Of a stretch of 8,137 nt of DNA, positions 1 to 4,926 are shown one piece after another. Positions within the stretch are counted from its first letter, which is position 1. The number at the start of each line of letters is the position of its first letter. The notes beneath the pieces are model-generated. The model searched no databases. It saw nothing but the letters and a program-made list of their open reading frames with translations, and was not told the origin of the DNA. A program made the position numbers and the translations under genes. This DNA comes from Tannerellaceae bacterium (GTDB lineage Bacteria > Bacteroidota > Bacteroidia > Bacteroidales > Tannerellaceae), in the NCBI GenBank assembly GCA_031265595.1, contig JAISCM010000215.1, positions 1-8,137 on the forward strand. The letters are read 5' to 3'.

Positions 1-65
1 TGGCCCTGCACGGATAGCGCAATCCCCAAAGCAAAGAAAGCCATCCAAAGTTTGTTTCTTTTCAT
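1..65 (-). CDS. N-terminus of an exported protein, cut by window edge
   Basis: The minus strand opens with ATG at 63-65 and reads MKRNKLWMAFFALGIALSVQ before the window ends after 21 codons. Two basic residues followed by a roughly 14-residue hydrophobic stretch ending in small or polar residues is a standard signal peptide, so the product is probably exported to the periplasm or outer membrane. No lipobox cysteine is reached within the visible part. The mature protein lies outside the window, so no family can be assigned. The start is supported by a Bacteroidetes -7 promoter element about 35 nt upstream (100-107). It is transcribed in the same direction as the toxin-antitoxin pair upstream, but its own promoter suggests an independent unit. 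Confidence 0.7.
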   Translation of the reverse strand, partial: MKRNKLWMAFFALGIALSVQG

Positions 66-99
66 GATGTATATCGTTTAAAAATGTTTTGTCATTTTG

Positions 100-107
100 C
101 AAAGATA
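100..107 (-). promoter_or_regulatory. -7 promoter element of the gene at 1-65
   Basis: Read on the minus strand this is TATCTTTG, an exact match to the Bacteroidetes -7 consensus TAnnTTTG, continuing as GCAAA. Transcription would start near 92-94, leaving a leader of about 28 nt before the ATG at 65. No clear -33 TTG is visible at the usual distance. Confidence 0.6.
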
Positions 108-159
108 CAGATAACAAATAAAATGTCACTCCTTTCTCTTCTATGATTAGAGAAGCGGT

Positions 160-429
160 TTACTTATCGCCGTAATGCCCCAATGCAGATACAACATATA
201 CTGTCACGATTTCCTCGTTCACAGTGTAGCGGATTCGATTTTTCTTATCTAACTTTCTTGACCACATGCCTTGAATATATTTCAACGGTTCGGGGTGTCC
301 GGTACCTGTATATGGATGTTCTTTTATCTCGGCGATAATCTTTTCGAATTTCTTGTACGATTGATTGTCTGATTTTCGGAGTTTTAAAATATCTTTTACA
401 GCTTCCTTTGCAAACTCTATTCTATACAT
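160..429 (-). CDS. yoeB: YoeB/Txe-family mRNA interferase toxin
   Basis: This 89-residue protein is the toxin of a type II toxin-antitoxin pair. YoeB-type toxins are RelE-fold ribosome-dependent endoribonucleases that cut mRNA in the A site and are neutralised by YefM. The family signature is visible: GTGHPEPLKY (Glu47), WSRKLDKKNRIRY (Arg58, Arg65, Arg67) and a C-terminal GHYGDK with His85-Tyr86. These match the catalytic Glu46, Arg65, His83 and Tyr84 of E. coli YoeB with a small shift. Length fits the family (84-90 aa) and nothing is truncated. The ATG at 427-429 lies inside the 3' end of the antitoxin gene, with AGAGGA just upstream, so translation is probably coupled. All key residues are present, so the toxin is probably active; that is inference. 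Confidence 0.93.
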   Translation of the reverse strand: MYRIEFAKEAVKDILKLRKSDNQSYKKFEKIIAEIKEHPYTGTGHPEPLKYIQGMWSRKLDKKNRIRYTVNEEIVTVYVVSALGHYGDK

Positions 430-680
430 TCCTCTATCCTGTTCATAAATTCATCTAATGTTTCGCTGGGATACATCTCGTAGGTATGACCGTTGCGGAC
501 GTCATCCAATCCTTTTTGAATGGACGCAAACTCCATCGGGGTAGGAATATCTTCATCATTAGACGCGTTGATGCTGATTGGTCTCCCGTTCCTGCGGGTA
601 ACAAGTACGGTTTCTTTCTCTGCCAAGTCAAAATACTTCTTTTGGTTAGCCCTAAATTCTCTTGATGTAATAATCAGCAT
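417..680 (-). CDS. yefM: YefM/Phd-family antitoxin
   Basis: This 87-residue protein is the DNA-binding antitoxin partner of the adjacent YoeB toxin. The N-terminal half (residues 1-40: MLIITSREFRANQKKYFDLA, then VLVTRRNGRPI) matches the Phd/YefM fold, which forms a dimeric repressor. The acidic C-terminal half (about 42-87, with NDEDIP, PSETLDEF and EECIE) is the flexible toxin-wrapping region. It is transcribed first, and its TAG stop at 417-419 lies inside the toxin gene, a 13-nt overlap. Family knowledge predicts that antitoxin and complex repress their own promoter, here the -7 element at 698-705. Pair arrangement, lengths and motifs agree, so the call is firm. Confidence 0.92.
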   Translation of the reverse strand: MLIITSREFRANQKKYFDLAEKETVLVTRRNGRPISINASNDEDIPTPMEFASIQKGLDDVRNGHTYEMYPSETLDEFMNRIEECIE

Positions 681-697
681 AGCCTTTTTTGTTTTTG

Positions 698-705
698 CAA
701 AGCTA
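698..705 (-). promoter_or_regulatory. -7 promoter element of yefM-yoeB
   Basis: The minus strand reads TAGCTTTG, an exact TAnnTTTG match, followed by GCAAAAAC. The predicted start near 691-693 leaves a very short leader of about 12 nt that is A-rich (AAAAAAGGCT before the ATG at 680). The -33 region is poorly conserved. The overlapping palindrome TTTGCAAA (694-701) is also found at other promoters in this window, so it need not be a YefM operator. Confidence 0.6.
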
Positions 706-752
706 ATGTTTATTTTTGAATGTATAACATACGGGTTGAATTTATTCCGGTA

Positions 753-773
753 TTCTATACTATTAATATAGAA
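753..773. repeat. 7-bp perfect inverted repeat in the divergent intergenic region
   Basis: TTCTATA (753-759) and TATAGAA (767-773) are perfect inverted arms around a 7-nt spacer. It lies about 50 nt upstream of the yefM -7 element and about 85 nt upstream of the PAP2 -7 element, in AT-rich DNA. It could be a regulator-binding site for either divergent gene. An AT-rich dyad of this size can also arise by chance. Confidence 0.35.
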
Positions 774-790
774 ATATAAATCAATATCAA

Positions 791-800
791 CTCGCGCGAG
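791..800. repeat. GC-rich 10-bp palindrome
   Basis: CTCGCGCGAG is a perfect 10-bp palindrome starting a roughly 45-nt GC-rich patch inside otherwise AT-rich intergenic DNA. It is upstream of the PAP2 promoter and could be an operator or a remnant of older sequence. No coding or RNA feature was recognised here. Confidence 0.3.
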
Positions 801-856
801 AGGAAACAGGCCGCAGATTCCATCGCTTACTTGGGAGTACTTTTGAAAAAATATCG

Positions 857-872
857 TATGTTTGCATGCAAA
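857..872 (+). promoter_or_regulatory. -7 element overlapping a 12-bp palindrome, upstream of the PAP2 gene
   Basis: TATGTTTG (857-864) matches TAnnTTTG exactly. It shares TTTG with the perfect palindrome TTTGCATGCAAA (861-872), which would cover the transcription start near 870. A possible -33 TTG at 831-833 is 23 nt away, longer than the usual spacing of about 19-20. A start near 870 leaves a 30-nt leader before ATG 900 and rules out translation from the upstream in-frame TTG at 831. The palindrome is positioned as a repressor site would be, but no regulator is known. Confidence 0.5.
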
Positions 873-899
873 GGGACATGTTTTTCTACATCTATAAAT

Positions 900-1694
900 A
901 TGATGAAATATATTCTTACAGTTATTCTATTGATAATGCCGGCTATTTCTATTTATGCACAAATACCCGATTCGGCGTATGTAGATAAGCAAATGGCATT
1001 CAGCCTTGATAAAAGTTATAAAAGGAGTACGATATTCAATGCTTCTTATGCTAAATTTATTGTGCCGGCAGCCTGTATATCCTATGGGATTATAACAAGG
1101 GTAAGCAAGCCGCTGCGGGAATTGGATCATAGTATCCATAATGAAGTAAACAAACATTTGCAAACGAAAATACCTGTTGATGATTATTCACAGTATGCTC
1201 CTGCACTTGCCGTTTATGGACTGAGCTTTATGGGAGTAAAAGCAAAACATAACTTCAGGGATCGTACAATTGTGATGGCAACATCTTATATTGCCGCAGG
1301 AGCGGTAGTGCGAACCATGAAAAGCTCCATACATGTTATGCGCCCCGACGGCTCTAACAGCAAGTCTTTCCCGTCCGGGCATACGGCTACTGCTTTTGTC
1401 GGAGCGCACATACTGTTTAAGGAATATAAAGATACCTCCCCCTGGATTGGTATTGCCGGATATACTGTTGCGGCAGGCACAGGCGCTTTACGGATAGTAA
1501 ACAGAAAACATTGGTTAAGCGACGTCGTTACCGGCGCCGGAATTGGTATTGCAAGCGCCGAAGTGGGCTATCTGATGCTTCCCGTCTTTCATAAGATATT
1601 CGGGATAAAGGATAAGACGAGTCATTTGGTCATACTCCCGTCGGTAGGCGTAGATAGCTATGGGATAGGGCTGGCATATACATTTCGCCGGTAA
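900..1694 (+). CDS. Exported PAP2-superfamily phosphatase
   Basis: This is a type 2 phosphatidic acid phosphatase (PAP2) family enzyme of 264 residues, expected to remove phosphate from a lipid phosphate in the envelope. All three motifs are present: Lys141-x6-Arg148-Pro149, Pro158-Ser-Gly-His161, and Arg198-x5-His204-x3-Asp208, with Leu197 where Ser usually precedes the Arg. Residues 1-20 form a signal peptide ending ISIYA|Q. Several hydrophobic segments follow (about 52-66, 100-112, 123-137, 181-196, 209-229). The C-terminal 20 or so residues look like beta strands ending in Tyr-Thr-Phe-Arg-Arg. I chose ATG 900 (ATG 903 is equally possible) because the reading frame's earlier TTG at 831 precedes the predicted promoter. 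The substrate is unknown; undecaprenyl pyrophosphate, lipid A phosphate and phosphatidyl phosphates are all family substrates. Confidence 0.88.
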   Translation: MMKYILTVILLIMPAISIYAQIPDSAYVDKQMAFSLDKSYKRSTIFNASYAKFIVPAACISYGIITRVSKPLRELDHSIHNEVNKHLQTKIPVDDYSQYAPALAVYGLSFMGVKAKHNFRDRTIVMATSYIAAGAVVRTMKSSIHVMRPDGSNSKSFPSGHTATAFVGAHILFKEYKDTSPWIGIAGYTVAAGTGALRIVNRKHWLSDVVTGAGIGIASAEVGYLMLPVFHKIFGIKDKTSHLVILPSVGVDSYGIGLAYTFRR

Positions 1695-1704
1695 CAATAA
1701 AAAA

Positions 1705-1764
1705 AGCCGGTAGAAAAAAACAAGTTAGAATCGCAGAATAGTTGTAAAAAAGAAATAACCGGCT
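1705..1764. repeat. AGCCGGT/ACCGGCT inverted repeat between two genes
   Basis: AGCCGGT at 1705-1711 and ACCGGCT at 1758-1764 are perfect 7-bp inverted arms separated by 46 nt of A-rich sequence. The left arm is 11 nt after the PAP2 stop, and the right arm touches the first base of the hydrolase -7 element. The long loop makes it a poor intrinsic terminator. It could instead be paired protein-binding sites or chance. Confidence 0.3.
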
Positions 1765-1771
1765 ATATTTG
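1742..1771 (+). promoter_or_regulatory. Bacteroidetes-type promoter of the alpha/beta-hydrolase gene
   Basis: TTG at 1742-1744 is followed after 19 nt by TATATTTG (1764-1771), matching both the -33 element and the TAnnTTTG -7 element at the usual spacing. Transcription would start near 1778, leaving an AT-rich leader of about 40 nt without a recognisable Shine-Dalgarno before ATG 1818. This is the best-formed promoter in the window. Confidence 0.7.
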
Positions 1772-1817
1772 TATTCATTAATATAAGATTGTCTGAAAAA
1801 ATAAAATATACCTGAAA

Positions 1818-3170
1818 ATGAAACAGATTTTGATTCTATCCGTGTTGCTTCTGTTCTCTGTATCTTCCTGTTCATATTCGTCCGATATTACCGGTAAGTG
1901 GTATGGAAGTATTGATATGAGAGGATTCACCATGCGGATTGTTTTTGACATTAAACAATCCGGCTACGAGTATTCCGCTACCATGCAGAGCCCCGATCAG
2001 ACAAAGGAAGAGATTCCCGTAACGGCTGTAACCTGCAAGAATAATGAGATAGTGATACGTATAGACAATATTGATTTTTTGTATAAAGGAACCGTAGGCA
2101 AAGACGGAATCATCCGGGGCTCGTTTACGCAGATGGGGCAAACGCTGCAACTGGATTTGTCGCACACAGAAATACCCTCCGCCGTCCATTCGCAGGAGCC
2201 GCTACCCCCTTTTCCGTATCAGACGGAGAATATAACGTTCGAAAACGAGGAAGCCGGTATCCGCCTGGCCGGAACACTTACCTTGCCCGAGCAGGCGGAT
2301 AACGTTACGGCTGTGGTATTACTATCGGGCAGCGGTCCGCAAAACAGGAATGAGGAGATAGTGGGGCATAAGCCTTTCCTTGTATTGGCCGATTATCTGA
2401 CACGCCAGGGAATAGCCGTCTTGCGCTTTGACGACCGGGGAGTAGAAGAGTCGCAGGGAGATTACAGTAAAGCTACGCTGGCCGATTTTGCAACAGATGC
2501 AAAGGCAGCCGTTGCTTATCTAAAAACAAGGAACGAAATAAACAAGGATAAAATAGGGCTTATCGGGCATAGCGAAGGCGGCAGTATTGCCTTTATGCTG
2601 GCTTCGCAAAAGATACCGGCTTTTATCATCACCTTGGCCGGCATAGGAGTTACGGGAACGGAATTACTGGCGATGCAACGGAAAGCCCTCTTCCAGGCTT
2701 CTTCTATCCCTGACGAATATATCAATCAGTACAACGCCTATATGGCAGAAGCCCAACAAATAGCCATAGAGGCAAAAAGCGCCTACGAACTAAGGGAAGG
2801 CATTACAAAACTATTCACTGGCACGCCGATAGAAAAACAAATCGAACCGGCCATTCAGCAATTGTCTTCTCCGGCGATGGTCAGCTTCCTGCAATATGAT
2901 CCGGCAGCATACTTTAAAAATATCCACTGTCCGGTCTTCGCCTTAAATGGAATGCGCGATTTGCAAGTACCTTCCGGCGAGAACCTTTCGGCCATACTAA
3001 ATGATATTACAGCCAATGGCAATAAAAATGTCCGGACGAAACCCTATTTCAACCTGAATCATCTTTTCCAGACAGCCACGACAGGCCTCCCCGACGAGTA
3101 TGGAGCCATAGAGGAGACATTTAACGAAGAAGCCTTGCGCGACCTGTCCGAATGGATCAAAGAAAGATAA
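1818..3170 (+). CDS. Alpha/beta-hydrolase lipoprotein (esterase or acyl-transferase-like)
   Basis: This 450-residue protein is an envelope-anchored serine hydrolase. Residues 1-17 are a lipoprotein signal peptide with lipobox VSSC and acceptor Cys18. Residues about 23-115 form a beta-rich domain opening ITGKWYG, resembling small lipocalin-like domains. From about 135 comes an alpha/beta-hydrolase domain. It has a predicted oxyanion-hole segment SGSGPQNR (170-177), the conserved FDDRGVEESQG (204-214), a nucleophile elbow GHSEGG with Ser252, and predicted Asp381 (NGMRDLQVP) and His415 (NLNHLF) completing the triad. Residues about 285-360 form a helical lid-like insertion. Family members are esterases of poorly defined substrate. 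The gene has its own promoter at 1742-1771 and converges with the next gene, leaving only 10 nt. Confidence 0.88.
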   Translation: MKQILILSVLLLFSVSSCSYSSDITGKWYGSIDMRGFTMRIVFDIKQSGYEYSATMQSPDQTKEEIPVTAVTCKNNEIVIRIDNIDFLYKGTVGKDGIIRGSFTQMGQTLQLDLSHTEIPSAVHSQEPLPPFPYQTENITFENEEAGIRLAGTLTLPEQADNVTAVVLLSGSGPQNRNEEIVGHKPFLVLADYLTRQGIAVLRFDDRGVEESQGDYSKATLADFATDAKAAVAYLKTRNEINKDKIGLIGHSEGGSIAFMLASQKIPAFIITLAGIGVTGTELLAMQRKALFQASSIPDEYINQYNAYMAEAQQIAIEAKSAYELREGITKLFTGTPIEKQIEPAIQQLSSPAMVSFLQYDPAAYFKNIHCPVFALNGMRDLQVPSGENLSAILNDITANGNKNVRTKPYFNLNHLFQTATTGLPDEYGAIEETFNEEALRDLSEWIKER

Positions 3171-3180
3171 TACCTTTTCT

Positions 3181-4248
3181 TCAATCACTCCATACCATCC
3201 CGTCTTGCCGGATACTCCAAACCCGTCCGTTGGACGAGGGGAGAGTGATTTCGTACATAGACGGCGTATTGCTTAACGTAAGCCGGGCGATTGATCCTTC
3301 CGGGCATACATCGTCTGCCTTTAATCCGGCAAGTGAAGCGGCATATTCGCCGAAAGCTTTGTGATATTGCTGTTGCCGGTAATACAGGTTGCGCAATATC
3401 CATTTGGTTTCTTCGTCGGGATGCTTTATGAAGGTTTCTTCGCCTGTGCCTGCCTGCCGGTCGGATAGTTGGACGAATCCCCAAAATTCGGGCAAATGGA
3501 TGTTTTTTACATTACTTGGCGCCCATGCCCAGAAGTGGCTACCTTCCTTATTTTCCTCCCATTCGGCGCGCGAGAAGTTGGCTCGTATCTGCTCGCCGGC
3601 CTCCGGTTTGTTTTTCCCCGGCGTTAATTGGTAAATGGATGGCCAGGGAAGGAATATTTCTACGCTCCAGGATGTATCCGTGTCGTCGGGGTTATTTATT
3701 GTTCCGTTGATATGTACGGCAGATTCCATACCCATAAATTCCCAGTTGCTAAAGGCTAATCCTCCGTCTCTGTAGGGCTTGGTAAGGAATAAGTCCCATT
3801 CCGTGCCCAGGGCGTTTACCTCATACTCTGCATAGTTATGCGTATCATTGGTAGGATTGAAGAAAAACTCGAAATTATTATTCAGATACAGCGGAGAGTC
3901 ATGTTCCGTCATATCAGCGCGAATATTCGGCTCTTCCATCCGGGCTGCTATATAAAGCCCCTGATCATTATAGACCATTTTTACGTTTGTTTGCAGAAAG
4001 GGCTTGCGTTGCGTATCCCCTGCAATATCGGCAAAGGCAGACATACAAGGTACCAAATCCCATTCTCCGGGCGACAGGATACCGTCTATTGTAATAGCAG
4101 CCGGCGCTTTATAGCAAATATAAGCCGGCGGATTGAATGTCACCGGCAAATCATAACTGATCTCCCTCTCCTCTTCCTGCCGGGAAGAAGCAGTACAAGA
4201 CGCCAACAGGCAAATGGAAACGATTAAATACAACTGTTTTGTTTTCAT
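3181..4248 (-). CDS. CBM9-like carbohydrate-binding lipoprotein
   Basis: This 355-residue lipoprotein has a signal peptide with lipobox LASC and acceptor Cys18. Residues about 40-262 match family-9-like carbohydrate-binding modules (CBM9/DOMON-like beta sandwich). Recognisable pieces are ITIDGILSPGEWD, VKMVYNDQGLYIAARMEEP, NNFEFFFNP, YEVNALGTEWDLFL, SWSVEIFLPW, IRANFSRAEW and PEFWGFVQL. No catalytic glycosidase domain is attached, so it probably binds rather than cleaves its ligand, at the cell surface or in the periplasm. Residues about 280-310 are helical with the pattern YYRQQQYHKAFGEYAASLAGL, followed by a short beta-rich tail. It follows the carbonic-anhydrase-like gene on the same strand after a 143-nt gap filled by a long repeat hairpin. 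I see no promoter in that gap, so co-transcription is possible. The sugar ligand cannot be read from the sequence. Confidence 0.82.
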   Translation of the reverse strand: MKTKQLYLIVSICLLASCTASSRQEEEREISYDLPVTFNPPAYICYKAPAAITIDGILSPGEWDLVPCMSAFADIAGDTQRKPFLQTNVKMVYNDQGLYIAARMEEPNIRADMTEHDSPLYLNNNFEFFFNPTNDTHNYAEYEVNALGTEWDLFLTKPYRDGGLAFSNWEFMGMESAVHINGTINNPDDTDTSWSVEIFLPWPSIYQLTPGKNKPEAGEQIRANFSRAEWEENKEGSHFWAWAPSNVKNIHLPEFWGFVQLSDRQAGTGEETFIKHPDEETKWILRNLYYRQQQYHKAFGEYAASLAGLKADDVCPEGSIARLTLSNTPSMYEITLPSSNGRVWSIRQDGMVWSD

Positions 4249-4263
4249 GGTAATAATATTTTA

Positions 4264-4397
4264 AAGTAGTCAAGTAGTCAGTAGTCAAGTAGTCAAAGTA
4301 GTCAGAGTAGTTAAGTAGTTAAGTGGGTAAAGTCGTTCGAAACTACTTGACTACTTGACTACTTAACTACTCTGACTACTGTGACTACTGACTACTT
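4264..4397. repeat. Two opposed arrays of short AGTAGT repeats
   Basis: On the plus strand seven AGTAGT cores start at 4265, 4273, 4280, 4288, 4297, 4306 and 4314, with a degenerate eighth (AGTGGG) at 4322. Seven ACTACT cores start at 4342, 4350, 4358, 4366, 4375, 4384 and 4391. Spacings are 7-9 nt with linkers such as CA, C, CAA, CAG and TA. The order of linkers is mirrored between the two sides around TTCGAA at 4336-4341. It fills nearly all of the gap between the carbonic-anhydrase-like gene and the CBM9 gene. The units are too short and unspaced to be CRISPR. It could be a slippage-prone simple repeat folded back on itself, or a dispersed intergenic element; only a genome search would tell. 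Confidence 0.9.
4280..4396 (-). other. Very long intergenic hairpin (about 50 bp stem)
   Basis: Positions i and 8677-i pair almost throughout. 4297-4319 with 4358-4380 is a perfect 23-bp stem. It extends inward to about 4330/4347 with a few G-T pairs and one mismatch. It extends outward to 4280/4396 with one mismatch (4296/4381) and one bulged base (4287). The loop is about 16 nt and contains TTCGAA. In the minus-strand transcript the stem begins at the stop codon of the carbonic-anhydrase-like gene and ends 31 nt before the CBM9 ATG. Possible roles are transcription attenuation, protection of the upstream mRNA end, or reduced expression of the CBM9 gene. There is no U-run after it, so it is not a standard terminator. 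Confidence 0.8.
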
Positions 4398-4904
4398 ATA
4401 CCATCCGGCATATATATGATAATTGTGCGCTATTTTTTGATTGATTTCTTTGGATTGTTCGGGGTCTACCTTTTTTACGAATTTGGCAGGTACGCCGGCA
4501 TAAATGCTTCCGGGCTCTACGATTGTATGGCTCAGCACTACCGAGCCGGCGGCCACTATCGCTCCCTCGCCTATCACCGCATGATCTAAAACGACTGATC
4601 CCATGCCGATTAAGGCGCCGTCGCAAATCGTTGCCCCGTGTATGGTTACGTTATGTCCGATGGAGACGTCGTCGCCGATTTCAATGATCGACTTTTCATA
4701 TAATGTATGCAGTACCGAGCCATCCTGAACATTCACCCCGTTTCCGATACGAATGGAATTTACATCACCGCGCAGCACTGTTCCGAACCAGATACTGCAT
4801 CCTTCACCTATTTCAACATCTCCGATAATAGCGGCATTGTCTGCCAGATACGTATCTTTTCCTATTTTCGGAGTAAATCCCCTTACCGATTTGATTAAAG
4901 CCAT
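4392..4904 (-). CDS. Gamma-carbonic-anhydrase-like hexapeptide-repeat protein
   Basis: This 170-residue protein is a left-handed beta-helix member of the gamma-carbonic anhydrase/YrdA/PaaY group, a cytoplasmic homotrimer. Hexapeptide turns run from about residue 12 to 143. The expected zinc ligands are present: His66 (SVLHT), His84 (IGHNV) and His89 (TIHG). Arg45 and Asp47 (RGDVNS) and Gln60 match structurally conserved residues of the family. Many bacterial members of this group have no proven carbonic anhydrase activity, so hydration of CO2 is likely but not assured. ATG 4902-4904 lies 22 nt after the aminopeptidase stop, consistent with one operon. The last codons, Lys then TAG, are formed by the first AAGTAG unit of the downstream repeat array, so the C-terminus is set by the repeat. 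Confidence 0.9.
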   Translation of the reverse strand: MALIKSVRGFTPKIGKDTYLADNAAIIGDVEIGEGCSIWFGTVLRGDVNSIRIGNGVNVQDGSVLHTLYEKSIIEIGDDVSIGHNVTIHGATICDGALIGMGSVVLDHAVIGEGAIVAAGSVVLSHTIVEPGSIYAGVPAKFVKKVDPEQSKEINQKIAHNYHIYAGWYK

Positions 4905-4910
4905 CTGTTT

Positions 4911-4925
4911 TTAATTGACAATTAA
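4911..4925. repeat. Perfect 7-bp palindrome between two operon genes
   Basis: TTAATTG and CAATTAA flank a single base (4918), giving a perfect inverted repeat. It occupies most of the 22-nt gap between the aminopeptidase stop and the carbonic-anhydrase-like ATG. It is AT-only apart from one G-C pair, so it would make a weak hairpin. It may simply be an AT-rich initiation region. Confidence 0.35.
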
Positions 4926-4926
4926 T

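Noticed and set aside
134..154. TTCTCT/AGAGAA hairpin after yoeB as terminator
   Set aside because: The stem is only 6 bp and AT-rich with a 9-nt loop and no convincing U-tract on the minus strand.
520..771. Plus-strand 83-codon hydrophobic open frame over yefM
   Set aside because: It is antisense to the antitoxin and its promoter region, with no start signals of its own.
831..899. N-terminal extension of the PAP2 reading frame starting at TTG 831
   Set aside because: The 23 extra residues precede the signal peptide, and a -7 promoter element (857-864) lies inside them, so translation from ATG 900 or 903 is more likely.
3838..4227. 129-codon plus-strand open frame inside the CBM9 gene
   Set aside because: It is antisense to a lipoprotein gene with clear lipobox and domain motifs, and its translation is low-complexity Arg/Ile-rich.
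4280..4396. Ordinary intrinsic terminator for the carbonic-anhydrase-like gene
   Set aside because: The stem is far too long, includes the stop codon, and no U-run follows it on the transcript.
4264..4397. CRISPR array
   Set aside because: Units are only 7-9 nt apart with no unique spacers, and the array reverses direction at its centre; no cas genes are in the window.
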